From Sphingomonas yunnanensis (GTDB lineage Bacteria > Pseudomonadota > Alphaproteobacteria > Sphingomonadales > Sphingomonadaceae), in the NCBI RefSeq assembly GCF_019898765.1, contig NZ_JAIOKB010000010.1:87350-151349 (forward strand): DNA of 64,000 nucleotides. Direction: 5' to 3'. Numbering within the stretch: position 1 is the first letter of the stretch; every line of letters begins with the position of its first letter. Both the position numbers and the translations under genes were made by a program. The notes under the pieces were generated by a model, which saw only the letters and a list, made by a program, of their open reading frames with translations, was not told the origin of the DNA and ran no database searches. This document shows positions 16,536-27,396 of the stretch, piece by piece.

Positions 16536-17489
16536 TTAGTCGATCCGCGGGCTCTCCGGTCGCCCGCTCAGATAGGCCGAGGCGGGCACGTGGAAGGGGA
16601 AGCCCGCCGCGGCGACTCGGTTGAGGATCAGCTGCATCGAGCCGTGACGCGCCTCGCACGCCATCGCGCTGGCACGCTCGAGCCAGGCGGGATCGACCAA
16701 GGTGCCCGAGCGCGTGCGCATCAGCGGCCCGCTCGGCCCCGTCATCGCGGCGATGCGGCGGCGCACCGTGGTGTCGGGCAGGGACAGCGCGCGCGCGATC
16801 GCCGCGACTCGGACCGCGTGGCTCTGGCGGAAGGTCGCGCCGCTCTCTCCGCGTGCCGCCAGCGTGCCGCCCTCGGCGGCGAAGCGCTGCGTGTTGGCAT
16901 GGAGGATCGCGGAGAAGATCGCGGTGTCGACCGCCTCGGGGAAGAGATTACGATTCTGATCGACCAGCGCGAGCACGAGGTCGAGCACCGCGCAGACGCC
17001 GTCGATCTCGGTGAAGTGGCCGACCGAGCGCATCGCCGGCAGCTCGATCGCGCCCGCCGCGACGGCATCGGCCACGAAGCGGACGAAACAATCGTGGGCG
17101 TAGTGCAACTTCGCCCTGATGAAGCGGCTACGCCAGAAGCGCGGCGAGATCGTGACACCGGCGTCGATCCGGTGACACAGCCCCGAATCAATCAGTGCGG
17201 CGATGTGACGCCGCACCGTCTCGAACGGCCGCCCCAGCGACAAGGCGGCCGAGTGGATCGAGATCGCGCCGTCGCGCTCGGGCTTGGTCAGCGCGGTGCG
17301 CATCAGCAGCGCCAGGACGAGGAAGCGATCGACGTTGCCGCGCAGCGGCCGCAACACCGCGACATTGATGCCCGTGTGCAGCTCGGCGATCAATCGCACC
17401 CGCTGGTGGATGGGCAGCGATAATCGAACGCTGGTATGAGCCGGCGAGATGTCTGCCTGACGTCGCGCGGCTGTCGCATAGTTCGGCAC
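16536..17489 (-). CDS. Uncharacterised protein with two winged-helix-like HTH segments
   Basis: 317 residues from the GTG at 17489, which has AAAGGA eight bases upstream; ATG 17519 and 17537 are in-frame alternatives. Two DNA-binding-like helix-turn-helix segments are visible: SLGRPFETVRRHIAALIDSG (about residues 88-107) and ALSLPDTTVRRRIAAMTG (about 235-255), similar enough to suggest internal duplication. The part between is helical with no motif I recognise. Probably a cytosolic transcription regulator. Its tail converges on the methyltransferase fusion gene 9 bases away. Confidence 0.7.
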   Translation of the reverse strand: MPNYATAARRQADISPAHTSVRLSLPIHQRVRLIAELHTGINVAVLRPLRGNVDRFLVLALLMRTALTKPERDGAISIHSAALSLGRPFETVRRHIAALIDSGLCHRIDAGVTISPRFWRSRFIRAKLHYAHDCFVRFVADAVAAGAIELPAMRSVGHFTEIDGVCAVLDLVLALVDQNRNLFPEAVDTAIFSAILHANTQRFAAEGGTLAARGESGATFRQSHAVRVAAIARALSLPDTTVRRRIAAMTGPSGPLMRTRSGTLVDPAWLERASAMACEARHGSMQLILNRVAAAGFPFHVPASAYLSGRPESPRID

Positions 17490-17821
17490 CGTGCAGGTCC
17501 TTTCACTTCCAGTAACCATCGCCGTCAAGACAATCATTCTCAGAATAAGACAAACGGCCGCCGACGATCCCCAATGGTTGCGTGAACTCCCCGTTCAGCC
17601 CGCGCCACCCGCCGACTCCGCGATGCCTTTTTCAGCGGAATGAGTACATTATACGGTAGAAGACGATGATCGCACAGGTGCCGTTTACCCGAAATGGTTG
17701 GTAGATGATCTTTCCGTCACATAGCATTCAGCTTGTGAGGGCGCCTGCGGTAACGTTGCGAGAATGCGCCTCACCTTGTTTGTGCGCCATTTCATATCCC
17801 GCTGTCTGATCGGAAGCAGTA
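17490..17821. other. AT-richer intergenic region without a gene
   Basis: Lies upstream of the two-HTH gene and downstream of dctA. GC content drops around 17640-17760, as expected for promoter DNA. No convincing open frame, RNA gene or repeat is visible. Confidence 0.4.
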
Positions 17822-17840
17822 TGATGGTTGATAACCATCA
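17822..17840 (-). terminator. Hairpin after dctA
   Basis: Perfect 8-bp inverted repeat TGATGGTT-GAT-AACCATCA located 11 bases past the dctA stop. It lacks a clear T-run, so termination strength is uncertain. Confidence 0.5.
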
Positions 17841-17850
17841 GCGCTCACGA

Positions 17851-19173
17851 TCACGTCGCCGGATGGGCGAGGACGGCCGCGTGCGCCGTCTCACCGCGCA
17901 GCGCCGCGTCGAGTCGCGCCCGGTCGAGCTTGTTCTCCCACCGCGCCACCACGATCGCCGCGACCGCGTTGCCGACGAAGTTGGTCAGGCTGCGGCACTC
18001 GCTCATGAAGCGATCGACGCCGAGGATCAGTGCCATGCCCGCGACCGGCACCGTCGGCACGATCGACAGCGTCGCGGCCAGCGTGATGAAGCCCGCGCCG
18101 GTCACCCCCGCCGCACCCTTGGACGAGAGCATCGCCACCGCGAGCAGCAGCAGCTGCTGGCCGAGCGTGAGGTCGACGTTGCACGCCTGCGCGATGAACA
18201 GAGCGGCCAAGGTCATGTAGATGTTGGTGCCGTCGAGGTTGAACGAATAGCCCGTCGGCACGACCAGCCCGACGACGCCGCGATCGCACCCCGCCGCCTC
18301 CAGCTTGGTCAGCAGCCCCGGCAGCGCCGGCTCGGACGAGGAGGTGCCGAGCACCAGCAGCAGTTCGCCCTTGAGGTAGGCGATCAGCCGCAGGATCGAG
18401 AAGCCGTGCAGCCGCGCCACCACGCCCAGCACGCCGAACACGAAGATCAGTGAGGTGGCGTAGAAGGTCAGCACCAGCCCGCCGAGGTTGACCAGGCTGC
18501 CCGCGCCATATTTGCCGACGGTGAAGGCGATCGCGCCGAACGCGCCGATCGGCGCCGCGCGCATCAGGATCGCGACGACCTTGAAGACGACGAGGTTGAG
18601 CCGCTCGACCAGCTCGAGCACCGGCCGCGCCGGCTCGCCGACCAGGCTGATCGACACGCCGAACAGGATCGCCACCAGCAGCACCTGCAGGATATTGTCC
18701 TGCGCGAGCGCGGAGACGAGCGTCGTCGGGATGATCGCGAGCAGGAAGCCGATCAGCGAGGTCTCGTGCGCCTTGGCGGCATAGTCCTTCACCGCGCCGG
18801 TATCGAGCGTGGCGGGATCGACGTTCATGCCCGCGCCGGGCTGGACGACATTGGCCACGATCAGCCCGACGATCAGCGCCAGCGTCGAGAAGAACAGGAA
18901 GTAGCCGAACGCCTTGAGCGCGATCCGCCCGGCCGAGCGGAGCTCGCTCAACCCCGCGATGCCGCTCACCAGGGTGAGGAAGATCACCGGCGCGATCACC
19001 ATCTTCACCAGCTTGATGAAGGCATCGCCCAGCGGCTTGAGCGCGGCGCCGAGCGTCGGGTGGAAATGGCCGAGCAGCGCGCCGGCGACGATCGCGATCA
19101 GCACCTGGACGTAGAGATGCTGGTAGAAGGGACGCGGCGCGGCGGGCGGCGCGGCGGCGGGGATGACGGTCAT
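17851..19173 (-). CDS. dctA: C4-dicarboxylate transporter DctA
   Basis: 440-residue member of the dicarboxylate/amino-acid:cation symporter family, taking up succinate, fumarate and malate across the inner membrane. Landmarks are the serine-rich re-entrant loop LGTSSSEPALPGLL (about 295-308) and PTGYSFNLDGTNIYMTLAAL (about 324-343), with the matching MSECRSLTNFVGNAVA near the C-terminus. Good AGGAGAGG before the ATG. It is divergent from fumC, which metabolises its substrate, so coordinated control of the 261-base gap is plausible. Confidence 0.95.
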   Translation of the reverse strand: MTVIPAAAPPAAPRPFYQHLYVQVLIAIVAGALLGHFHPTLGAALKPLGDAFIKLVKMVIAPVIFLTLVSGIAGLSELRSAGRIALKAFGYFLFFSTLALIVGLIVANVVQPGAGMNVDPATLDTGAVKDYAAKAHETSLIGFLLAIIPTTLVSALAQDNILQVLLVAILFGVSISLVGEPARPVLELVERLNLVVFKVVAILMRAAPIGAFGAIAFTVGKYGAGSLVNLGGLVLTFYATSLIFVFGVLGVVARLHGFSILRLIAYLKGELLLVLGTSSSEPALPGLLTKLEAAGCDRGVVGLVVPTGYSFNLDGTNIYMTLAALFIAQACNVDLTLGQQLLLLAVAMLSSKGAAGVTGAGFITLAATLSIVPTVPVAGMALILGVDRFMSECRSLTNFVGNAVAAIVVARWENKLDRARLDAALRGETAHAAVLAHPAT

Positions 19174-19434
19174 GGGCCTCTCCTGCGTCCGGCGGTCGGA
19201 CGTCGTGTCATCCTAGGATACGCGCGTCCGCCGATCGCGCCAGCACCGCCGCCGCACCCCCCGAAAGTCGCGGAAATGCTGGGCAGCCACGCTCGCGCGG
19301 ACGCCGTCGCGGTGACCCGGCGTGCGGATTTCCGCCGCGCCACCGACTGGTCCGTGCCGAAGTTCGCGCGCCGCGGCGGGTCGGCGCGGTCGCGGCCGCG
19401 CGCAACGTCGCGCGCGCCGACGAGTTGTCCCGTC

Positions 19435-20850
19435 ATGACCGATGCCCGCACCGAGCCCGCCGCCACGCGCACCGAGACCGACTCGATCGGCGCGATCGAG
19501 GTCCCCGCCACCTCTTACTGGGGCGCGCAGACCGAGCGCAGCCTCGAGAACTTTCCGTTCGGCGCGCGCGAGCGGATGCCGATCGAGATCGTCCGCGCGC
19601 TCGCCCTGGTGAAGCAGGCGGCGGCGCGCGTGAACCGCCGCCACGGGCTCGCCGCCGAGAAGGCGGACGCGATCGAGGCGGCGGCGCAGGAGATCGCGCA
19701 GGGGCTGCTCGACGACCAGTTCCCGCTGGTGATCTGGCAGACCGGCAGCGGGACGCAGAGCAACATGAACGTCAACGAGGTGATCGCCGGCCGCGCCAAT
19801 GAGATCCTCACCGGCCAGCGCGGCGGCAAGGCGCCGGTCCACCCCAATGACGACGTGAATCGCGGTCAGTCGTCCAACGACAGCTTCCCCACCGCGCTCC
19901 ACGTCGCCTGCTCGCTCGCGGTGCGCCGGCGCCTGATCCCTGCGGTCGAGCGGCTGCACGCCTCGCTCGACGCGCGCGCGCGCGAGTGGGCCGGGCTGGT
20001 GAAGATCGGCCGCACCCACCTTCAGGACGCCACGCCGCTGACGCTGGGCGATGAATTTTCCGGCTACGCGCATCAGCTGCACCGATGCCTGCGGCGGATC
20101 GAGCCCGCGGTGGAGCAGGGCACCGACCGGCTCGCACAGGGCGGGACGGCGGTCGGCACCGGGCTCAACGCGCCTGCCAAGTTCGCGCGCGACGTCGCGG
20201 CCGAGCTCGCCGCGATCACCGGCGTGGCGTTCGCGCCGGCGGAGAATTTCTTCGAGGCGCTGGCGAGCAACGACCCGCTCGTCCACCTGTCGGGCGCGCT
20301 CAACACGCTGGCGGTGGCGTGCACCAAGATCGCCAACGACATCCGCCTGCTCGGCTCAGGGCCGCGCAGTGGCCTCGGTGAGCTCGACCTGCCCGCCAAC
20401 GAGCCGGGCAGCTCGATCATGCCGGGCAAGGTCAACCCGACCCAGTGCGAGATGCTGACGATGGTGGCGGCGCAGGTGATGGGCAACCACGTCGCGGTCA
20501 CCGTGGGCGGCGCGCAGGGGCATCTCGAGCTCAACGTCTTCAAGCCGATGCTGGGCGCCGCGGTGCTGCGCTCGATCGACCTGCTGGCGACCGGGTGCGA
20601 GAGCTTCGCGCTGCGCTGCGTCGACGGGCTGCGCGCCAACGAGGCGCGGATCGGCGAGCTGGTCGAGCGCTCGCTGATGCTGGTGACCGCGCTCGCGCCC
20701 GAGATCGGCTATGACAATGCCGCCAAGATCGCCAAGCACGCGCACGAGCGCGGGCAGACACTGCGCGAGGCCGGGCTGGAACTGGGGCTGGTGGACGAGG
20801 CGACGTTCGACCGGGTGGTACGGCCGGAGGCGATGCTGGGGGAGCGGTGA
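19435..20850 (+). CDS. fumC: Class II fumarate hydratase
   Basis: Iron-independent fumarase that interconverts fumarate and L-malate in the TCA cycle. 471 residues with the superfamily signature SSIMPGKVNPTQ (about 322-333), the TGSGTQSNMNVNEV and HPNDDVNRGQSSND substrate-binding segments. Start ATG 19435 gives the usual N-terminus; the long open frame upstream is a shadow. Divergent from dctA. Confidence 0.96.
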   Translation: MTDARTEPAATRTETDSIGAIEVPATSYWGAQTERSLENFPFGARERMPIEIVRALALVKQAAARVNRRHGLAAEKADAIEAAAQEIAQGLLDDQFPLVIWQTGSGTQSNMNVNEVIAGRANEILTGQRGGKAPVHPNDDVNRGQSSNDSFPTALHVACSLAVRRRLIPAVERLHASLDARAREWAGLVKIGRTHLQDATPLTLGDEFSGYAHQLHRCLRRIEPAVEQGTDRLAQGGTAVGTGLNAPAKFARDVAAELAAITGVAFAPAENFFEALASNDPLVHLSGALNTLAVACTKIANDIRLLGSGPRSGLGELDLPANEPGSSIMPGKVNPTQCEMLTMVAAQVMGNHVAVTVGGAQGHLELNVFKPMLGAAVLRSIDLLATGCESFALRCVDGLRANEARIGELVERSLMLVTALAPEIGYDNAAKIAKHAHERGQTLREAGLELGLVDEATFDRVVRPEAMLGER

Positions 20851-20862
20851 GGGCTGTGCCCG

Positions 20863-20886
20863 ATCCTCCCCGCTCGCCGGGAGGAT
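20863..20886. terminator. Bidirectional hairpin between fumC and the complex I accessory gene
   Basis: Perfect 8-bp inverted repeat ATCCTCCC-CGCTCGCC-GGGAGGAT between two convergent genes. The stem resembles the CTCCCC/GGGGAG end of the family C repeats at 33991-34005. Confidence 0.6.
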
Positions 20887-20910
20887 TGAGGGCGCCGTCA
20901 GCCCCCGATC

Positions 20911-21192
20911 CTACCGGAAATTGTCCGCGTAGCTCTGTAGCTTGAGCGTCTTTGTCGGGGTCGGGATCACGGTGTAGCGCAACCCCTGCTGCTCGGCATA
21001 CGCCACTGCCGCCTCGCATGTCGGGAAGCCCAGCTTGATCTGGTCGCGCGTGTCGCCGCTGCCGGCCCAGCCGGTGAGCGCATCGGCCTTCTTGGGCTCG
21101 CCGGGCTCGAATTCGAGCTGCCAGTGATCGGTGCGGGCCCTACCCGACTGCATGGCGTTCTTCGGGCGCTGGTAGATGCGAGCGGTCTGCAT
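20911..21192 (-). CDS. ETC complex I subunit, NDUFS4-like accessory protein
   Basis: 93 residues matching the bacterial homologue of the 18-kDa NDUFS4 accessory subunit of NADH:ubiquinone oxidoreductase: ARIYQRPKNAMQSGRART, WQLEFEP, and the LTGWAGSGDTRDQIKLGF segment followed by AVAYAEQQGLRYTV. Such supernumerary subunits are an alphaproteobacterial trait shared with mitochondria. It stands alone, away from any nuo operon. Confidence 0.9.
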   Translation of the reverse strand: MQTARIYQRPKNAMQSGRARTDHWQLEFEPGEPKKADALTGWAGSGDTRDQIKLGFPTCEAAVAYAEQQGLRYTVIPTPTKTLKLQSYADNFR

Positions 21193-21278
21193 GATCGGGT
21201 CTCCCTACGTGACACGCGCGAGTCAGGCAATCGTTCCCCGTCCCTCCGTCACAGCGCCCGCCGCACCGCCGCCGCAAT

Positions 21279-21309
21279 CTTGCGGGGCGCGACCGCGCAC
21301 CTATATCCG
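21279..21309 (+). promoter_or_regulatory. RpoH (sigma-32) promoter of dnaK
   Basis: CTTG at 21279-21282, a 17-base spacer, then CCTATATCCG at 21300-21309, which matches the alphaproteobacterial heat-shock consensus CTTG-N17/18-CYTATNTNNG at every defined position. It lies about 80 bases before the dnaK start. Confidence 0.8.
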
Positions 21310-21390
21310 GCTTCGTCATCGCGGTTGCGCTGCCGTAACGGGGCGTCGCCGCAACATCACACGTCAACGCAGGGGCTAGGCAAAGCACTC

Positions 21391-23298
<1,908 letters not shown>

Positions 23299-23330
23299 TC
23301 CGCGCCGGAGTGAACTGACATGAACCTCTC

Positions 23331-23413
23331 CCGTCATGCCGGCGCGGGCCGGTATCCAGCGCCGCAGACGAGACCGCGCGCGGCACTGGACCCCGGCCTG
23401 GGCCGGGGTGACG
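23331..23413. repeat. Hyphenated palindromic repeat, family A
   Basis: Arms CCGTCATGCCGGCGCGGGCC and GGCCTGGGCCGGGGTGACGG flank a short centre and sit squarely between dnaK and dnaJ. RNA folding here could lower expression of dnaJ relative to dnaK. Confidence 0.75.
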
Positions 23414-23435
23414 GCGACGGGCGCGGGGGCGCTGC

Positions 23436-24557
23436 ATGACCGAGATCGACTATTACGAGCTGCTCGAATGCGAGCGGACCGCGGACGCGGCGACGATCAA
23501 ATCGTCGTATCGCAAGCTCGCGATGAAATACCATCCGGACAAGAACGCCGGGTGCAAGGACAGCGAGGCCAAGTTCAAGGCGGTCAGCGAGGCCTATGAC
23601 TGCCTCAAGGATCCGCAGAAGCGCGCGGCCTATGATCGCTTCGGCCACGCCGCCTTCAGGAACGGCGGCGGCGGCGGTGGCGGCGGCGCGCAGGACTTCT
23701 CCGGCTTCTCCGATATCTTCGAGAGCGTGTTCGGCGAGTTCATGGGCGGCCAGCGCGGCGGCGGGCGGCAGGTGCGCCGCGGGGCCGACCTGCGCTACGA
23801 CATGGAGATCACGCTGGAGGAGGCGTATCACGGCAAGGAGACGGAGATCACCGTCGACATCTCCGCCGCATGCGACAGCTGCCACGGCACCGGCTCCAAG
23901 CCGGGCACCCATGCGCACACCTGTCAGCACTGCCACGGGCACGGCAAGGTGCGCGCGCAGCAGGGCTTCTTCGTGGTCGAGCGGGCCTGCCCCTTGTGCC
24001 ACGGCTCGGGCGAGGTGATCACCGACCCGTGCGGCGACTGCCGCGGTGAGGGGCGCGTCGAGAAGACCAAGACGCTGTCGGTCAACGTGCCCCCGGGCGT
24101 CGACGAGGGCACGCGCGTGCGGCTCACGGGCGAGGGCGAGGCGGGGGCGCGCGGCGCGCCGCCGGGCGATCTCTACATCTTCCTGCATGTGAAGCGGCAC
24201 TTGATCTTCGAGCGCGAGGGGACGACGCTGTTCGCGCGCGCGCCGATCAGCTTCACCACCGCGGCGCTGGGCGGGACGATGTCGATCCCGGGGCTCGACG
24301 GCAGGCGCCACGAGGTCAAGATTCCCGCGGGGATCCAGTCCGGCAAGCAGCTGCGCCAGCGCGGCGCGGGCATGCCCGTGCTGCAGGGGCGCGGCACCGG
24401 CGACCTGGTGATCCAGGTCGAGGTGGAGACCCCGACCAAGCTCAGCACGCGGCAGCGCGCGCTGCTGGAGGAGTTCCGCGAGACCGAGACGGGTGACGAA
24501 TGCCCGCAGAGCCAGGGCTTCTTCTCGCGGCTCAAGAACGCGTTCGCGGGCGAGTGA
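23436..24557 (+). CDS. dnaJ: Co-chaperone DnaJ
   Basis: 373-residue type I J-protein. J domain with HPD at 33-35 that stimulates the DnaK ATPase, a Gly-rich linker (GGGGGGGG near 72-80), four zinc-finger repeats (CDSCHGTG, CQHCHGHG, CPLCHGSG, CGDCRGEG at about 147-210) and the C-terminal client-binding domains. The stop overlaps the likely era start. Confidence 0.98.
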   Translation: MTEIDYYELLECERTADAATIKSSYRKLAMKYHPDKNAGCKDSEAKFKAVSEAYDCLKDPQKRAAYDRFGHAAFRNGGGGGGGGAQDFSGFSDIFESVFGEFMGGQRGGGRQVRRGADLRYDMEITLEEAYHGKETEITVDISAACDSCHGTGSKPGTHAHTCQHCHGHGKVRAQQGFFVVERACPLCHGSGEVITDPCGDCRGEGRVEKTKTLSVNVPPGVDEGTRVRLTGEGEAGARGAPPGDLYIFLHVKRHLIFEREGTTLFARAPISFTTAALGGTMSIPGLDGRRHEVKIPAGIQSGKQLRQRGAGMPVLQGRGTGDLVIQVEVETPTKLSTRQRALLEEFRETETGDECPQSQGFFSRLKNAFAGE

Positions 24558-25498
24558 GCGGCGTGGACGAGAACGCGCCGGTGGCTCAACATTCGCAACA
24601 TTCGCCCGCGACGCGCTGCGGCCTGGTCGCGGTGGTGGGCGCGCCTAACGCGGGAAAGTCGACGCTGGTCAATGCCTTGGTCGGGCAGAAGGTGGCGATC
24701 GTCAGCCCCAAGGCGCAGACCACGCGCGCGCGGCTGATGGGTGTGGCGCTCGAGGGCGAGACGCAGCTGCTGCTGGTCGACACGCCCGGCATCTTCGCGC
24801 CGCGCCGCCGGCTCGACCGCGCGATGGTGGCGGCGGCCTGGGGCGGGGCCGAGGGCGCGGACGTGATCGCCCTGGTCGTCGACGGCAAGGGCGGGCTCGG
24901 CCCCAAGGTGACCGAGATCGTCGAGTCGCTGAAGGAGCGGCGCGAGCCGATCTACCTCGTGCTCAACAAGGTCGACCTGGCCGACAAGCCCAAGCTGCTG
25001 GTCCACGCGGAGAAGCTCAACGCCCTCCTGCCGTTCGCCGAGACCTTCTTCGTCTCGGCGCAGACCGGCGACGGCCTGCCCCAGCTCAAGCAGGCGCTGG
25101 CGGCGGCGATGCCGGCGGGGCCGTGGCACTATCCCGAGGATCAGGTCTCCGACGCGTCCGAGCGCGCGCTGGCGGCCGAGGTGACTCGCGAGCAGCTCTA
25201 CCTTCAGCTCCACGCCGAATTGCCCTACGCCAGCGTGGTCGAGACTGAGAAGTTCAGCGAGCGCGAGGACGGCTCGGCCGAGATCCACCAGCAGATCCTG
25301 GTCGAGCGGGTGACCCAGCGCGCGATCGTGCTGGGCAAGGGCGGCACGCGCATCCGTGAGATCGGCGCGCGCGCCCGCGCCGAGCTGGCGGTGCTGCTCG
25401 ACCGGCCGGTCCATCTCTACCTGCACGTCAAGGTGAAGCCGGGCTGGGACGAGGACCGCGGTGTGTACCGCGACATCGGACTCGACTGGGTGGAGTGA
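24554..25498 (+). CDS. era: GTPase Era
   Basis: Ribosome-associated GTPase needed for 30S maturation. G1 GAPNAGKS, G2 region TTRARLMG, G3 DTPG and G4 NKVD are present, followed by the C-terminal KH domain (about 205-310; ILGKGG-type loop VLGKGGTRIREIG) that binds the 3' end of 16S rRNA. I place the start at GTG 24554, which overlaps the dnaJ TGA (GTGA); GTG 24563 is an equally possible start three codons later. Confidence 0.94.
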   Translation: MSGVDENAPVAQHSQHSPATRCGLVAVVGAPNAGKSTLVNALVGQKVAIVSPKAQTTRARLMGVALEGETQLLLVDTPGIFAPRRRLDRAMVAAAWGGAEGADVIALVVDGKGGLGPKVTEIVESLKERREPIYLVLNKVDLADKPKLLVHAEKLNALLPFAETFFVSAQTGDGLPQLKQALAAAMPAGPWHYPEDQVSDASERALAAEVTREQLYLQLHAELPYASVVETEKFSEREDGSAEIHQQILVERVTQRAIVLGKGGTRIREIGARARAELAVLLDRPVHLYLHVKVKPGWDEDRGVYRDIGLDWVE

Positions 25499-25540
25499 CG
25501 GGGCGGGGGGCGGCGGTCACGTCCGTCCGCGCCTCTTCTT

Positions 25541-25637
25541 CCGTCATCCCGGACGTGTTCCGGGATCCACCATGCCGCGCACTCAGCGATCGTGGCGCCC
25601 GCGGAACAGCGAACCCGGAACAGGTCCGGGATGACGG
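25541..25637. repeat. Hyphenated palindromic repeat, family A
   Basis: CCGTCATCCCGGACGTGTTC and its mirror arm AACAGGTCCGGGATGACGG face each other, each with an internal CCGGA/TCCGG hairpin. It fills the gap between era and the efflux operon. Confidence 0.75.
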
Positions 25638-25743
25638 AGAGAGTGGGGCAAGGGTCCCGCCTCGGATGAACTTGCCGCCGCCCGATGCGTCTCACTCCGC
25701 ATGGCCGGTGACAGGTCGCGAAGGGGGTGCACGGGACGACGCC

Positions 25744-27396
25744 ATGGCGGTGCTGACGCGGCTGCGCGACTTCGTGAGCGAGGAACGCTGGGAGTTCGCC
25801 CCGCACGAGCGCCCGGTGATGCCCGGCTCGCCGGGCTCGCCCGAGCACCCGCTGCGCCGCCGTCTCACCTACGCGCTGGTCGGCACGTTGGTGGGGCTCA
25901 CCGGCGGTTTCGGCAACGCGCTGGTGGCGGCGAATACGACGACGCTGGCGGGCGCACTCGGGCTAGACCCGTCTGAGATCGCGTGGCTGCCGACGGTCTA
26001 TGTGATGACCAACGTCAGCATCAACCTGCTGCTGATCAAGTTCCGCCAGCAGTTCGGGCTGAGGCCGTTCGCGATGCTGTTCATCGGCATCTATGTCGCG
26101 GTGACCTTCGCCCACCTGTTCGTCCACGGCTTCGCCCCGGCGATCCTGGTGCGCGCGGCGAGCGGGCTGGCGGCGGCGCCGCTCTCCACCTTCGCGCTCT
26201 ATTATTTCATGCAGGCGGTGCCGGCGAAATGGCGGCTGCGCGCGATCGTGCTCGGCATCGGCGCGCCGCAATGCGCCACGCCGCTGGCGCGGCTGTTCTC
26301 GCCCGAGCTGCTGGCGATGAGCCAGTGGCGGACGCTCTACCTGTTCGAGCTCGGGCTCGCCGCGCTGAGCCTCGCCGCCGTGACGGTGTTCCGCCTGCCG
26401 CCGACGACGCGCCAGCCCGCGTTCGAGAAGCTGGATTTCCTCACCTTCGCGCTCTACGCCGCGGCGATGGCGCTGTTCGCCGCGGTGCTCGGGCTGGGCC
26501 GTTACGTGTGGTGGACCGAGGCGCGCTGGATCGGCTGGGCGCTGCTCGCCGCGATCCCGATGCTCGCCGCCGCGCTGATCATCGAGCATCACCGCGCCAA
26601 CCCGCTGATCAACACGCGCTGGCTCGGCAGTGCCGACATCCTGCGCTTCGCGGTGGTGACGCTGATGGCGCGGATCGTGCTGTCCGAACAGACCTATGGC
26701 GCGGTCGGGCTGCTCACGTTGCTGGGGCAGAACAACGACCAGCTGGGGACGTTCTTCACGATCATCTTCCTCGCCACGGCGGCGGGCTTCATCGTCAGCG
26801 CGGTGACGCTCGACGTCGACAAGCTGGCGCACCCCGTGATGCTGGCGATCGGGCTGGTCGCGGTGGCGGCCTGGGTCGATTCGTCCTCGACCAGCCTGAC
26901 GCGCGCGCCGCAGCTGTACCTCACCCAGGCGGTGATCGCCTTCGCGGGCGCCTTCTTCCTCGGGCCCTCGCTGCTGTTCGGCATGACGCGCGCGCTGAAG
27001 GAGGGGACGGGGCACGTGATCAGCTTCATCGCGCTGTTCGGCGTGCTCAACTCGGTCGGCGGACTAGCGGGGTCGGCGATCCTCGGCACCTACCAGATCG
27101 TCCGCGAGAAGGCGAACAGCGCCGCGCTGGTGCAGGCGATCGACCCGACCGACCCGCAGGTGCAGGCACGGCTCGCCGCGGGCGCGGGCGGGGTAGCGCG
27201 TGTGGTCGGTGACCCTGCCCTGCGCTCCGCCGAGGGCGGTGCGCTGCTGGCGCAGGCGGCGTCGCGCGAGGCGAACGTGCTTGCCTATGACGATATGTTC
27301 CGCCTGATCGCGGTACTCGCGGCGCTGACCTTCCTGTACCTTCTGTTCCTCCTGCTGCGCCGCGAGTGGCGCGCGCGCCGCATGAGTATCGCATGA
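25744..27396 (+). CDS. MFS transporter, EmrB/QacA-like drug:H+ antiporter
   Basis: 550 residues with about 14 membrane helices and the DHA2-family loop GLDPSEIAWLPTVYVMTNVS in the first pair of helices. It has an unusual 35-residue cytosolic lead (EERWEFAPHERPVMPG...). A Gln/Ala-rich insert (about 460-515) precedes the last helix. The stop overlaps the ATG of the membrane-fusion gene, and an outer-membrane factor follows, so it is the pump of a tripartite exporter. Substrate unknown. ATG 25744 avoids translating the repeat upstream. Confidence 0.9.
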   Translation: MAVLTRLRDFVSEERWEFAPHERPVMPGSPGSPEHPLRRRLTYALVGTLVGLTGGFGNALVAANTTTLAGALGLDPSEIAWLPTVYVMTNVSINLLLIKFRQQFGLRPFAMLFIGIYVAVTFAHLFVHGFAPAILVRAASGLAAAPLSTFALYYFMQAVPAKWRLRAIVLGIGAPQCATPLARLFSPELLAMSQWRTLYLFELGLAALSLAAVTVFRLPPTTRQPAFEKLDFLTFALYAAAMALFAAVLGLGRYVWWTEARWIGWALLAAIPMLAAALIIEHHRANPLINTRWLGSADILRFAVVTLMARIVLSEQTYGAVGLLTLLGQNNDQLGTFFTIIFLATAAGFIVSAVTLDVDKLAHPVMLAIGLVAVAAWVDSSSTSLTRAPQLYLTQAVIAFAGAFFLGPSLLFGMTRALKEGTGHVISFIALFGVLNSVGGLAGSAILGTYQIVREKANSAALVQAIDPTDPQVQARLAAGAGGVARVVGDPALRSAEGGALLAQAASREANVLAYDDMFRLIAVLAALTFLYLLFLLLRREWRARRMSIA

